DNA of 64,000 nt from Arthrobacter_M sp030063245. GTDB taxonomy: Bacteria > Actinomycetota > Actinomycetes > Actinomycetales > Micrococcaceae. The notes under the pieces are model-generated. The model was not told the DNA's origin. It made no database searches and saw only the letters and a program-made list of their open reading frames with translations. Positions 1 to 13,415 of this stretch are shown here, one piece after another. Both the position numbers and the translations under genes were made by a program. The stretch spans positions 124,001 through 188,000 of the forward strand of contig NZ_CP180316.1 of NCBI RefSeq assembly GCF_051131705.1, read 5' to 3'. Within the stretch, counting starts at the first letter, position 1, and every line of letters starts with the position of its first letter.

Positions 1-4711
<4,711 letters not shown>

Positions 4712-5007
4712 CACACCCCTGACCGGTGAAGCGACTTCAAACGCTGCACCACCACGGTCAGGGAAAAAGATCTGCTGCTTGCGTCCACTATGTGGTTCCC
4801 AACCAACAACCCCCACCCCCTGTCACACGACAGGGGAACGGGTTGTCCTGGTTGCACCCTCAACCACCCCATGCCCAACACCACATGGATAACTACACAC
4901 AGTTGAATAACTACATACAGTTGAATAACTACATACAGTGAAGTTGTAACCCACAAATTTCCCCCAGCACCCACCCAAAAACCCGGTGGTGCCGGTGCGG
5001 ACAAAGA
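4712..5007 (+). other. 23S-5S spacer with 3' half of the pre-23S processing stem
   Basis: The segment 4771-4815 (gcttgcgtcc, actatgtggt, tcccaaccaa, caaccccc) is the near reverse complement of 1402-1441 upstream of 23S, with about 35 of 40 positions pairing by eye. It forms the 3' arm of the processing stem. The spacer then holds an 18-base tandem repeat (separate entry). No tRNA or protein gene is visible. Confidence 0.8.
4889..4942 (+). repeat. 18-base tandem repeat, three copies, in the 23S-5S spacer
   Basis: Three consecutive units at 4889-4906, 4907-4924 and 4925-4942 read ataactacacacagttga, ataactacatacagttga and ataactacatacagtgaa. The first two differ at one base. The 'aactacatac' core resembles the 'aactacatag' of the 5' processing arm at 1429-1438, so the repeat may have grown out of processing-stem sequence; this is inference. 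Confidence 0.85.
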
Positions 5008-5125
5008 GTTACGGCGGTCATAGCGTGGGGGAAACGCCCGGTCCCATTCCGAACCCGGAAGCTAAGACCCACAGCGCCGATGGTACTGCACTCGAGAGGG
5101 TGTGGGAGAGTAGGACACCGCCGGA
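5008..5125 (+). rRNA. rrf: 5S ribosomal RNA
   Basis: About 118 bases starting 'gttacggcggtcatagcg' and ending 'taggacaccgccggac'. The two ends pair to form helix I, and the 'cccattccgaacccggaag' loop typical of bacterial 5S lies near 5042-5060. It follows 23S in the standard order. The ends are estimated from pairing. Confidence 0.95.
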
Positions 5126-5148
5126 CACCATTTAGAAAACAAAAAGGC

Positions 5149-5177
5149 TTGAGCCCCGCACACCGTGCGGGGCTCAA
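5149..5177 (+). terminator. Hairpin ending the rRNA operon
   Basis: Perfect 12-bp stem (ttgagccccgca at 5149-5160, tgcggggctcaa at 5166-5177) around a 5-base loop, 24 bases after 5S. An A-run precedes the stem, but the T-run after it is weak (accattt). It could act in both directions or be helped by Rho. Its place right after 5S makes terminator the natural reading. Confidence 0.8.
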
Positions 5178-5493
5178 ACCATTTAACACCCCCCAAAATT
5201 CGCCGGCCCTAGCTACGTGTTTTGGCGTCCGGGGGCGACGCTCTGAATGGTCCTGGATTTTTTCGAAAGCTGCCATCAAGCCACCATCGTTCGTGGTGGT
5301 GGCGGAGGCAACTGCGGTAGTCACAAGGAAGCTATATCAAAATTCCGCCCTTGCGGCTCAGGAGGAAATAACTGGTTGCTCACCCAATGCCGGCGGACGA
5401 AGGCCCGCGGACGAGGGCCCGCGGACCTGTAGGCGTAAGGATTCGAAGGCGCAAATTCATGACGTGCAGGTTGGCAAAGCGGTACTCTAAGGA
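5178..5493. other. Intergenic region with short tandem repeat; no gene seen
   Basis: There is no supported coding region between the rRNA hairpin and the DksA-like gene. At 5393-5427 there are two and a half copies of a 14-base unit (gcggacgaaggccc, gcggacgagggccc, gcggacc). The promoter for the next gene should be here, but I cannot name a convincing -35/-10 pair. Confidence 0.6.
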
Positions 5494-5868
5494 ATGCTGA
5501 ATGAGGAGCTGATCCGCGGGGTACTGGAATTGCGGGTAGCGCACGCCCGTCAGCAGATCGGGCGGCTGGGTGATGAGATCCGCGAGGTGACGCTCGCTAA
5601 CCGGGATACACCTGCGGACGACGAGCATGATCCGGAAGGCTCCACGGTCACGCTGGAACGTGAACGCGACGTTGCTTTGCTGGCTGATGCTGAAACGCAG
5701 CTGGCGGAGCTGCTGGAAGCACAGACGAGGCTGGAGCGCGGTACCTACGGGAGCTGCGAGCGCTGCGGGAAGCCGATTCCGCCGGAACGGCTAGAAGTCC
5801 GTCCGGAGGCCAGGTTCTGCGTGTCATGTGCTGGGATCCGGGCCCGCGAGCACCGAAGCGCCTCATAA
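5494..5868 (+). CDS. DksA/TraR family C4-type zinc-finger protein
   Basis: 124-aa protein. The N-terminal half is a charged helical region with likely coiled-coil character (residues about 1-85). Residues about 86-118 hold a four-cysteine zinc finger, CERCGKPIPPERL followed by FCVSCAG, the pattern of DksA/TraR proteins. DksA family members reach into the secondary channel of RNA polymerase and tune transcription, classically of rRNA and amino-acid genes. Short actinobacterial relatives such as RbpA-associated or CarD-like proteins are functionally distinct, so the role here is only inferred. The start is supported by 'ctaagga' just upstream of the ATG. It lies directly after an rRNA operon, possibly by chance. 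Confidence 0.85.
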   Translation: MLNEELIRGVLELRVAHARQQIGRLGDEIREVTLANRDTPADDEHDPEGSTVTLERERDVALLADAETQLAELLEAQTRLERGTYGSCERCGKPIPPERLEVRPEARFCVSCAGIRAREHRSAS

Positions 5869-6040
5869 GGCGCGGGCACTGCTGCGCCGCCACCGATGCC
5901 GCGAGCTGGTCACGCGACGGTATTCTGGTGGGAGCGGGGCCGACACTGCAATTCGACAGTCGCTCCGCTGCGCTGCGTGCAGACGGTGGGGAGTTGGGGC
6001 CGACGCGCGGCAGAGGAAACGGCAGAGGGAAGGCCACGAG

Positions 6041-7084
6041 ATGATGAGCACGACGACGACGGCTGCGGGCACGATGACGGCGGCTGCGGGCACGACGACG
6101 ACGACGGACACCGCTCCGCGGCTGACCATTCTTCCCGAACCGGATGAGAACCTGGCGCGGGAGGTGACTGCGGCTGGCGGTACGCTCGGCCCTCTGTCCG
6201 GCGATACGACGGGTCTAATTCTCAGTGGTCGGATCGGTGCCCCGGAGCTCACCGAATTACTTGATCGGCATCCCGGAATAGGCTGGATCCAGCTGCCTTC
6301 CGCCGGCGTCGAGGTCTATGGGCCCGCCCTCGCCGCCCACCCCGCTCTGCATTGGACCAGCGCCAAGGGTGCGTTTGCCCGCCCCGTGGCGGAACACGCA
6401 CTCGCTCTCACCCTGGCCCTGCTGCGCCGGCTTCCTGAAAGAGTCCGGGCAACCGCATGGGGCGCGGAACACGGAACATCCCTGTACGGAATGCGCGTTG
6501 TGGTGCTGGGCGCGGGCGGGATCGGGCAGGAAATCGTCCGGCTGTTCAAGGCTTTCGACACTCATGTGACGGTGCTGCGGCGCGGTGCCGATGCCGTGCC
6601 CGGAGCGGACGTGACGATGTCCATGCGGGCTCTGCGCGCGGATCTGGGAGCTGCCGATGCCGAAGCCGATGCAGAGCTCGGACATTCGCTCGCGGATGTA
6701 CTGGCGGAGGCAGACGTGGTGGTGCTGGCTGCTGCGCTGACGGCCGAGACGAAGAAGCTGATCGGTGCACGGGAACTGGATCGGATGAAACGGACGAGCA
6801 TCCTGGTCAATATCGCCCGTGGAGGACTCGTGGATACGGACGCGTTGGTGGCGGCACTCGCTGGCGGTGCCTTGGCCGGCGCGGCTCTGGACGTGACGGA
6901 TCCGGAGCCGTTGCCTGATGGACATCCGTTGTGGACGGAACAGAAGGCGCTCATCACCCCGCACACCGCGGACACCGAGGAGATGGTCCGTCCGCTGATC
7001 GGCGCTCGGGTTCGTGAGAACGTCCGCCGGTGGGCCGAAGGAAAGCCATTGCAGGGCCTGGTGGATGTGCACGCAGGCTACTAA
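6041..7084 (+). CDS. D-isomer-specific 2-hydroxyacid dehydrogenase family protein
   Basis: 347-aa NAD(P)-dependent oxidoreductase. The Rossmann motif GAGGIGQEIVRLF is near residue 158. The family's catalytic Arg (NIARGGLVD), Glu (DPEPLPDGHPLW) and His (ITPHTADT) follow in order. The frame is open from 5828, but the upstream 71 codons overlap the preceding gene and look non-coding. 'gagggaagg' lies just before the ATG at 6041, so I start there. The N-terminus is a Thr/Ala-rich low-complexity stretch from repeated acg/gcg codons (6050-6115). Such enzymes reduce 2-ketoacids or oxidise D-2-hydroxyacids; the substrate cannot be read from sequence. Confidence 0.85.
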   Translation: MMSTTTTAAGTMTAAAGTTTTTDTAPRLTILPEPDENLAREVTAAGGTLGPLSGDTTGLILSGRIGAPELTELLDRHPGIGWIQLPSAGVEVYGPALAAHPALHWTSAKGAFARPVAEHALALTLALLRRLPERVRATAWGAEHGTSLYGMRVVVLGAGGIGQEIVRLFKAFDTHVTVLRRGADAVPGADVTMSMRALRADLGAADAEADAELGHSLADVLAEADVVVLAAALTAETKKLIGARELDRMKRTSILVNIARGGLVDTDALVAALAGGALAGAALDVTDPEPLPDGHPLWTEQKALITPHTADTEEMVRPLIGARVRENVRRWAEGKPLQGLVDVHAGY

Positions 7085-7180
7085 CGACGCCGTCCCCAGG
7101 CAGTACGGCGGCCGGGGCCCAACACGACAACCGCGGGGACGTCAGCCCAACGTCACCGGCCGCCATCGGGCCGTTGGGGT

Positions 7181-7390
7181 TCAGATCTTGGTCAGCGCTG
7201 ACCCCTTATGCAGCGCCACATGCTCGGTGGTGTCGCTCTTGATCTCGTACTGCGGATCCTCCGGGGTGCAGTGCCGCGTTTGGCCCTTGAATAGGCGGTC
7301 TTTCCGGTGGACCTTAACAATCCTGCCCTGAACCTCGCCGGCCTCCGAGTTCCACCTGACGTGGTCGCCGACAGAAAATTTGGTAGCCAT
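7181..7390 (-). CDS. DUF2945 / hypervirulence-associated TUDOR-domain small protein
   Basis: 69-aa protein beginning MATKFSVGDHVRWNSEAG, matching the DUF2945 family (small SH3/Tudor-like fold). The frame extends upstream to 7429, but an AGGAGG site sits 8 bases before the ATG at 7390 and decides the start. It is a compact basic protein with alternating beta-strand pattern (VRWNSEAGEVQGRIVKVHRK). The molecular role of the family is unknown; a nucleic-acid- or chromatin-binding role is speculative. It runs opposite to its neighbours and is probably monocistronic. Confidence 0.8.
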   Translation of the reverse strand: MATKFSVGDHVRWNSEAGEVQGRIVKVHRKDRLFKGQTRHCTPEDPQYEIKSDTTEHVALHKGSALTKI

Positions 7391-7752
7391 TAGGGAATCC
7401 TCCTGGGTGTCCGATTCATTGGTGCTCACCTACCAAACTACCCGTATATACGCATCCCGCCACCGCCGTGACCAGGTGTTCGGCATGGTGACCGACTGGG
7501 AAGAGCGGTAGTGGACGCCGTCTTGGGCGTCCCGCTGCCTGGCACGGGCCGGGATTGTGGCGCTCCCCGGTCTGTTTGGGTCGAGGTCCACGTGGGTTGA
7601 GCCCCGGCGTGGGACGAGCCCGGCGGGACAATGAGGCAGGCTGCCGTCGGTGAAGATGCCGATCCGGCCGGTGGCCAAGATATCCCGCCGTGTCCGCGGT
7701 TCCGGCCATGCTGAGAGGCTACGCTGTTTTGGGGTTGCGATGAACTGAAACG
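7391..7752. other. 362-base region without a recognisable gene
   Basis: Several overlapping minus-strand frames are open here (for example 7430-7762), but none resembles a known family or has a clear ribosome binding site. The region lies between two divergently transcribed genes and should hold both promoters. Nothing specific is identified. Confidence 0.5.
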
Positions 7753-7764
7753 GTGGTGGCATTG

Positions 7765-9330
7765 ATGGAAATATTGGCGCTGGTGGTCGGTTTGATGCTG
7801 GCCACGGTACTGATGGTCGGGCTCGGGGACCGGATCAGGCTGCCGTATCCGGTGCTCATGATCATCCTCTCCGCCGGCGCGGCCTTTATCCCCGGCTTTC
7901 CACGGGTCCACATCGATCCGGAGCTGATTCTGCCGCTCTTTCTTCCGCCGCTTCTCTTCGCAGCCGCGCTGAAAACCTCCTGGTCCGTGTTCCGCATTCG
8001 CTGGCGCAGCATCGTGCTGCTGGCGGTGGCCCTGGTGGTGGTGACGACGGCGACCGTGGCCGGGGTGGCCTGGCTGCTGATCCCCGGGATCGGTATTCCG
8101 GCCGCTATAGCCCTCGGCGCCATGGTGGCGCCGCCCGACCCAGTGGCGGTGCAGTCCGTGGCGGCGCGTGTCCGGATGCCACGCCGGCTGACGAGCGTGC
8201 TGCAAAGCGAGGGCTTGTTCAACGACGCCACCGCCATCGTGATTTTCCAGGCCGCGGTTGCCGCGGCACTTGAGGGCGAGGATGTGGGCGCCGGAATCGT
8301 CGGATCCTTCCTCCTGGGCGCGGCCGGTGCGGCCCTGCTGGGGTTCGCTGCAGGCTGGATCACCAAGAAACTGACGCAGTTCATTACCAATCCAGTGGGT
8401 CACAGCGCCGCCACGCTGGTGGTGCCTTTCGCGGTGTACATCGCGGCAGATTCGGTGCATGCCTCTGGGGTCGTTGCCGTGGTGATAACGGCTCTCGAAA
8501 TCCGGCGAGGCAGCCACCCGGATGCGGCCGAGGAGCGGGTTACCGTCGCCGCCTTCTGGGACGTGGTGGAGCTGCTGGTAACCGGCATTGCCTTCGGACT
8601 GGTCGGGCTGGAGGTGCGGCAGGTCGTCCAGGGCCAGGCGATGAACATCATGGCCCTGCTCTGGCCGGCCGTGCTGATCTGCCTGCTCTGTTTCGCCGTC
8701 CGGGCGGCCTGGCTGGCCATGATGGTACTGCCGCGCTGGCGCAAGAATGCGGACCCGCCGCCGTCGAAAGGCAAAGACGTGGTGGCGCTGACCTGGTGCG
8801 GCATGCGCGGGCTGGCCACCCTGGCCCTGGCCCTGGCGCTGCCCAGCTCGATGCCGGACGGTTCGCCGTTCCCGGCGCGCAGCCAGATTGTGCTGCTGGC
8901 CGTGGCCATCCTGCTGAGCACGCTGGTGCTGCCCGGTTTGACCCTGCCGTGGCTGATGAAATATCTCGGCATTGAGGAGTCGCCGGAGACGGAGAAGCAG
9001 GCGGAGCAGGAGCTGGCCGCCCGCGCCCAGGAAGCCGCCATGGCCGCCGTCGAGTCTTCCGACCTCCTCGACGGGGTGGATCAGAAAAGGATTGACTGGG
9101 TCAAGGCGCGCCTGCGCCAGCTGCACAGTGAGTTGGCAGGGGCTCCTACAGATGCCATGAAAGAGGAGCGCTCCGAGTTCCGCGGCTGGGCCATCACCGT
9201 TCAGTCGCTGGCCCTGGATGCGGCACGCCAGGAAATGGTGACAGCGCGCGGTGAGGCGGGAGCGGATCCTATGGTCGCGGACCGGGTTCTGCACCGGCTC
9301 GATCTGCGAACCATGCTGGTACCGGACTAG
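7765..9330 (+). CDS. Monovalent cation/H+ antiporter, CPA1 (NhaP/NHE) family
   Basis: 521-aa membrane protein with about 12-13 hydrophobic segments followed by a charged cytoplasmic tail of about 110 residues. It carries the CPA1 signature GLFNDATAIV near residue 152 (the Asn-Asp pair of the cation site) and a conserved WCGMRGLATLALAL segment later. Family members exchange Na+, K+ or Li+ for protons across the cytoplasmic membrane, supporting pH and salt homeostasis. GTG codons at 7753 and 7756 are alternative starts; I prefer the ATG at 7765, preceded by ggtggtgg. An equally long minus-strand frame here is a shadow. Confidence 0.9.
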   Translation: MEILALVVGLMLATVLMVGLGDRIRLPYPVLMIILSAGAAFIPGFPRVHIDPELILPLFLPPLLFAAALKTSWSVFRIRWRSIVLLAVALVVVTTATVAGVAWLLIPGIGIPAAIALGAMVAPPDPVAVQSVAARVRMPRRLTSVLQSEGLFNDATAIVIFQAAVAAALEGEDVGAGIVGSFLLGAAGAALLGFAAGWITKKLTQFITNPVGHSAATLVVPFAVYIAADSVHASGVVAVVITALEIRRGSHPDAAEERVTVAAFWDVVELLVTGIAFGLVGLEVRQVVQGQAMNIMALLWPAVLICLLCFAVRAAWLAMMVLPRWRKNADPPPSKGKDVVALTWCGMRGLATLALALALPSSMPDGSPFPARSQIVLLAVAILLSTLVLPGLTLPWLMKYLGIEESPETEKQAEQELAARAQEAAMAAVESSDLLDGVDQKRIDWVKARLRQLHSELAGAPTDAMKEERSEFRGWAITVQSLALDAARQEMVTARGEAGADPMVADRVLHRLDLRTMLVPD

Positions 9331-9511
9331 TATTTCTCCGCACCCTTACTTTTGGGCTGCTTCCGCCCTAGACTGGCCTGACACCCACCGTCTTTGACCA
9401 ACGCCGTGCGGCAAGGCAGCCGCGCAGGCAACGTCCGTGACGCCCCGGGTGCTTCTTAAATCGGAGCGGAGCCTCCAACGGGATGGGTCCGCAGCACTAG
9501 GAAGGGACACC

Positions 9512-10729
9512 ATGTCGGGAAATAGAGCCGTTGCCTACAAGGGGACCGGACAGGTGGAGGTCATCGACATCGATTACCCCACCTTCGAGTTGAAAGACGG
9601 GCCGGGCGTCCACCCGGACAACGTGGGGCGCAAGGTGCCGCACGGCGCCATTCTCAAAACCGTCGCCACCAATATCTGCGGATCGGACCAGCACATGGTC
9701 CGCGGACGCACCACGGCTCCGAAGAACCTGATTTTGGGGCATGAAATCACCGGCGAGGTGGTGGAGGTCGGCCCCGGCGTGGAGTTCATCAAGGTCGGCG
9801 ATATTTGCTCAGTGCCTTTTAATATTTCCTGTGGCCGCTGCCGGAACTGTAAGGAACGCAAAACCGGCATTTGTCTCAACGTCAACCCGGTACAGCCCGG
9901 CGGCGCCTACGGCTACGTGGACATGGGTGGCTGGATCGGCGGCCAGGCCGAGTATGTGCTTGTTCCGTACGCGGATTGGAACCTGCTGAAGTTCCCGGAC
10001 CGGGATCAGGCCCTGGAGAAAATCATGGATCTGACCATGCTCTCGGACATCTTCCCCACCGGCTACCACGGGGCAGTGTCGGCTGGCGTGGGGGCGGGCT
10101 CGACCGTCTACATTGCCGGTGCCGGACCGGTGGGTCTGGCCGCGGCCACCAGCGCTCTGCTGTTGGGAGCCGCCGCCGTCATTGTCGGTGATATGAATGA
10201 GGACCGGCTCACGCAGGCGCGCAGCTTCGGTTGCGAAACCATCGATCTGACCAAGGGGGATCCGAAGGACCAGATCGAGCAGATCCTGGGCGTGCCGGAG
10301 GTGGACTGCGGCGTCGACGCGGTCGGATTCGAGGCCAAGGGGCATGGTAAGGACGGCCAGGAGGCGCCGGCTACGGTGTTGAATTCGCTGATGGAGATCA
10401 CGACGGCGGGCGGCGCGATGGGCATTCCCGGGCTGTACGTCACCGGAGATCCGGGCGCGGCGGACAAGGCAGCGCAGAAGGGCTCCCTTTCCTTGAGCCT
10501 GGGCACCGGCTGGGCGAAGTCGCTCTCCTTCGTGACCGGCCAGTGTCCGGTGATGAAATACAACCGTGGGCTGATGATGGCGATCCTGCATGACAAGGTG
10601 CACATTGCCAACAACGTCAACGCCAAGGCGATCGGCCTTGACGACGCACCGCGCGGTTACGCGGAGTTTGATGCGGGCGCTGCCACGAAGTATGTGCTGA
10701 ACCCGAACGGGTATTTGGACGCCGCTTAA
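9512..10729 (+). CDS. fdhA: Formaldehyde dehydrogenase, glutathione-independent (zinc alcohol dehydrogenase family)
   Basis: 405-aa medium-chain dehydrogenase closely resembling the Pseudomonas putida-type NAD+-dependent formaldehyde dehydrogenase that needs no glutathione. Catalytic zinc ligands lie in NICGSDQHMVRG and LGHEITGEV. The structural-zinc cysteines are in SCGRCRNCKERKTGIC. The nucleotide motif is GAGPVGLAA. The start is the ATG at 9512 after 'aggaaggga'. The product would oxidise formaldehyde (or dismutate aldehydes) to formate. It is followed by a strong hairpin and converges on the taurine operon; no link to taurine is implied, since Xsc releases acetyl phosphate, not formaldehyde. 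Confidence 0.93.
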   Translation: MSGNRAVAYKGTGQVEVIDIDYPTFELKDGPGVHPDNVGRKVPHGAILKTVATNICGSDQHMVRGRTTAPKNLILGHEITGEVVEVGPGVEFIKVGDICSVPFNISCGRCRNCKERKTGICLNVNPVQPGGAYGYVDMGGWIGGQAEYVLVPYADWNLLKFPDRDQALEKIMDLTMLSDIFPTGYHGAVSAGVGAGSTVYIAGAGPVGLAAATSALLLGAAAVIVGDMNEDRLTQARSFGCETIDLTKGDPKDQIEQILGVPEVDCGVDAVGFEAKGHGKDGQEAPATVLNSLMEITTAGGAMGIPGLYVTGDPGAADKAAQKGSLSLSLGTGWAKSLSFVTGQCPVMKYNRGLMMAILHDKVHIANNVNAKAIGLDDAPRGYAEFDAGAATKYVLNPNGYLDAA

Positions 10730-10754
10730 CCCCGTTCCCGTCCTGGCGGCCTTT

Positions 10755-10791
10755 CCCCGTTGCCGCACCGCCCGCCGGTGCGATAACGGGG
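10755..10791 (+). terminator. Rho-independent-like terminator after fdhA
   Basis: Stem of ccccgtt (10755-10761) with aacgggg (10785-10791), and cgcaccg (10764-10770) with cggtgcg (10776-10782), around a small loop. A ctttttc tract follows at about 10801. It lies 26 bases after the fdhA stop codon. Confidence 0.75.
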
Positions 10792-11025
10792 AATGAGCGT
10801 CTTTTTCGCTGCCAGACGCCGAGGGCGCGTCAGGACGACGACGGCGGAACTCCTGTTTGGCGGCGGGCGGGGGTGTTGAGTGATCGGCCCGAAGTCCAGT
10901 GGCGCGAAGCACTCGGGCCGGGTCTCGATCGTTCCCGGCGGCTTCGCCACGCTCAGCTACGTCCGGGCGTAGGCGGAAGACGTACCCGCCGTCGGATTCT
11001 ACCCATTGATTTCCCTAAGGGCACG

Positions 11026-12096
11026 TCAGATGTAGTGCACGCCCACGTAGGCGAGCGCTGCAATCAGGGCCCAGGAAAGCATCGCGGCGATGATGGCCCT
11101 GCCGCTGGTCTGGACCAGTGAGCGTACTTTGACCGATGCTCCCAATCCATAGAGTGCTGCCGCAAGCAGCAGGTCCTGGGCTGTGCCGGCCGCGGCAAGG
11201 GCGGGAGGCGGCAAAATTCCCAAGGTCCGGAGGACAATCATCGCAATGAATCCGGCCACGAAGAGCGGAACCAGCGGGGGAAGCTTGATCTCGGCGTGGT
11301 CGACTGCGCCGGCTGCCACTTTCCTGTGGTGGCGGTGCCGTTCCACGAGAGCGGTTACCGTAACAATGGGTGCCAGCATGAGCACGCGGGTGAGTTTGAT
11401 GATCAGGGCTCCGGCCAGGGCAGCCGAGCCTGCTGTTTGTGCCGTGGCCACAACCTGCCCTACGTCGTGGACGCTTGCTCCGACCCAGTGCCCGAACGCG
11501 ATCGCGTCCAAGCCCAGGGGTCCTTTCAGAGCGGGCAACACCCCGATAGCCAGGGTTCCGCACAGCGTCACCAGGGCGATGGGAACAACTGTGTCCCGGT
11601 GATCTGTTTTGGTCACTCCACTCATGGCACCGATGGCCGATGCACCACAGATGGAGAAGCCCGTTGCCAGCAGGATCGGCTGATCGCCCGGAAGCCTGAG
11701 GAGCTTGCCTAGGGCCAAGGTGCCAAAAAACGTCAGGAGAACGATGCCGACCACAATCCCGAGCGTCCCCCAGCCGAGCGCTGCCACATCGATCAGACTG
11801 AGTTTGAGCCCGAGCAGCACGACGCCCAGGCGCATGAATTTTTTTCCAGAATATTCAAGTCCCGGCCGCAGGACGCCTTCGACGGCGTAACTGATCCCCG
11901 GAATATTTGCGGAGAGGATTCCCAGAATGACCGCCACCGTGAGGAAGGGCATCACCGGTACTGCCAGATGGATCAGCCAGGCCACGGCGACGGCGACCGC
12001 CGCGGCTGCGAGCCCGGGCAGCCTTTTGTGCCGCAGACCCCGGGAAAGCGGAGACCTCGGCTGGTGAATTTTCGCGGTGACCACATCTTGCGTCAT
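11026..12096 (-). CDS. YeiH-family (UPF0324) putative sulfate/sulfite exporter
   Basis: 356-aa integral membrane protein with about 10 hydrophobic helices and the hallmarks of the YeiH family: GLKLSLIDVAALGW, CGASAIGAMSGV and ASVHDVGQVVATA. Homologues are annotated as putative sulfate exporters, and related proteins in sulfonate-degrading bacteria are proposed to export sulfite. It is the last gene of the minus-strand run tpa-pta-yeiH, so a job in removing sulfite released by Xsc is a sound inference. The start at 12096 reads MTQDVVTAKIHQ; the ribosome binding site is weak. A spacer carrying a 14-base tandem repeat separates it from pta. Confidence 0.85.
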   Translation of the reverse strand: MTQDVVTAKIHQPRSPLSRGLRHKRLPGLAAAAVAVAVAWLIHLAVPVMPFLTVAVILGILSANIPGISYAVEGVLRPGLEYSGKKFMRLGVVLLGLKLSLIDVAALGWGTLGIVVGIVLLTFFGTLALGKLLRLPGDQPILLATGFSICGASAIGAMSGVTKTDHRDTVVPIALVTLCGTLAIGVLPALKGPLGLDAIAFGHWVGASVHDVGQVVATAQTAGSAALAGALIIKLTRVLMLAPIVTVTALVERHRHHRKVAAGAVDHAEIKLPPLVPLFVAGFIAMIVLRTLGILPPPALAAAGTAQDLLLAAALYGLGASVKVRSLVQTSGRAIIAAMLSWALIAALAYVGVHYI

Positions 12097-12216
12097 ATCT
12101 TCTGCGATCCGGCTGGACCCGGCAAATCCCGGGGTCCGCGTCGGATCTCCTTTCTTTCGATGCAGCAGGTGGGTGGATAGCCGTTATCCGGCGGAGGGCT
12201 GCGATGCCGTCAGGTT

Positions 12217-12286
12217 GTGCAGCTCAGGCCGTGCAGCTCAGGCCGTGCAGCTCAGGCCGTGCAGGTCAGGCTGTGCAGGTCAGGGC
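12217..12286 (+). repeat. 14-base tandem repeat, five copies, overlapping the end of pta
   Basis: Five back-to-back units start at 12217, 12231, 12245, 12259 and 12273. Three read gtgcagctcaggcc exactly and two are one- or two-base variants (gtgcaggtcaggct, gtgcaggtcagggc). The last units form the C-terminal codons and stop of pta, so the repeat has written the end of that protein. Confidence 0.9.
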
Positions 12287-13333
12287 GGATTCCGCCTGGG
12301 CATGCCCCGAAACAAGCGACTGCATCGCGCTCAGCAGGCCAACGGAGACAATATCCTCCGTGCTGCATCCGCGGGACAGGTCATTCAGCGGGGCAGCCAG
12401 TCCCTGCAGGACCGGGCCCAAAGCCGTGGCGCCGCCCAGGCGCTGGGTGATTTTATAACCGATATTTCCCGCGTCAAGACTGGGAAATACCAGCACGTTC
12501 GCCCGCCCCGCGACGTCCGATCCGGGAGCCTTCAAGGCCCCGATCTCCGGGATCAGCGCTGCGTCAAACTGCAGCTCACCGTCCACTTGTAGCGCAGGGT
12601 TGCGGGAACGGAGTATGCCCATTGCGGTCCTTACCTTGTCAACATGCGGGTGGTTCGCGCTGCCCTGGGTGCTGAACGACAGCAGCGCCACCCTCGGGAT
12701 CTGCCGGGTCAGGGCATTGTGAGTGGCGGCGGCCGAAACAGTGATGTCCGCGAGCTGCTCGGCGGACGGATCCGGAACGACGGCGCAGTCGCTGAAAGTC
12801 AGCTCTCTTCCGTCGGGTAGCAACATCAGGAAGGAGCTGCTCAAGGTGGTGCAGTCCGGGGCGAGTCCGATGACCCGCAGCCCGGCGCGCAGCACATCTG
12901 CCGTGGGACTGCCGGCCCCGGCCACGCAGGCGTCAACGTAGCCGGCCTTCAGCGCGGCTGCGGCGAGGTGCACCGGATCCGACTTGGCCTGCTCCGATCG
13001 CTCCTGATGCCGCGCGTAGGCCTGCCCGATCAGCGTGCCGATCCTGCTGTCCCCGGCCAGCTCGCGGACATCGACGATGGTGTCCGCGGGCAGCAGGCAG
13101 CCCAGTGCGGCAGCGGCCCGACGTACCTCGGCGCTCCTGCCGAACAGCCTGGGCCTGACGATCCCCTCTGCCAGCAACGCACTGGCCGCCCGCACCGCAC
13201 GCTGGTCTTCGCCGTCGGCGAACCCGACGACCCGTCCACGACCGGCGAGCTCCTGGCGCCAGCGATCAAACATGGCTGTTCCGGCACGCGGTGCGCGCTG
13301 GTCCGTCGAAGTGCCAACGATCGCGGTCCCCAT
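12266..13333 (-). CDS. pta: Phosphate acetyltransferase (phosphotransacetylase)
   Basis: 355-aa protein of the short Pta class. Typical segments include RVVGFADGEDQRAVRAA, the VHLAAAALKAGYVDACVAG region, FSDCAVVPDPSAEQLADI, the LLSFSTQGSA segment and KAPGSDVAGRANVLVFPSLDAGNIGYK near the C-terminus. It interconverts acetyl phosphate plus CoA and acetyl-CoA plus phosphate. Downstream of tpa, its job is to convert the acetyl phosphate made by Xsc. The frame is open to 13486, but the ATG at 13333 has 'gaggtggga' before it and begins in a typical way. The last codons are formed by the tandem repeat at 12217-12286. Confidence 0.92.
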   Translation of the reverse strand: MGTAIVGTSTDQRAPRAGTAMFDRWRQELAGRGRVVGFADGEDQRAVRAASALLAEGIVRPRLFGRSAEVRRAAAALGCLLPADTIVDVRELAGDSRIGTLIGQAYARHQERSEQAKSDPVHLAAAALKAGYVDACVAGAGSPTADVLRAGLRVIGLAPDCTTLSSSFLMLLPDGRELTFSDCAVVPDPSAEQLADITVSAAATHNALTRQIPRVALLSFSTQGSANHPHVDKVRTAMGILRSRNPALQVDGELQFDAALIPEIGALKAPGSDVAGRANVLVFPSLDAGNIGYKITQRLGGATALGPVLQGLAAPLNDLSRGCSTEDIVSVGLLSAMQSLVSGHAQAESALTCTA

Positions 13334-13415
13334 TGTCCCACCTCTCAAATTGGGTCCTGCGGAGCCCGCCACTAAGGTGGTTCTCCGCAGGACATGCAGA
13401 CAGGTACTTCGCTGC

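Noticed and set aside
5828..6040. Extended N-terminus of the 2-hydroxyacid dehydrogenase
   Set aside because: Overlaps the zinc-finger gene, has Arg/Cys-rich non-family sequence, and a good ribosome site precedes the ATG at 6041.
7438..9294. 618-codon open frame on the minus strand opposite the antiporter
   Set aside because: Codons are rich in His, Gln, Arg and Gly with no family resemblance, as expected for the antisense of a high-GC gene; the plus-strand antiporter has clear motifs.
9512..10729. Formaldehyde dehydrogenase as part of taurine degradation
   Set aside because: The taurine route seen here yields acetyl phosphate, not formaldehyde, and the gene converges on the operon after a strong terminator.
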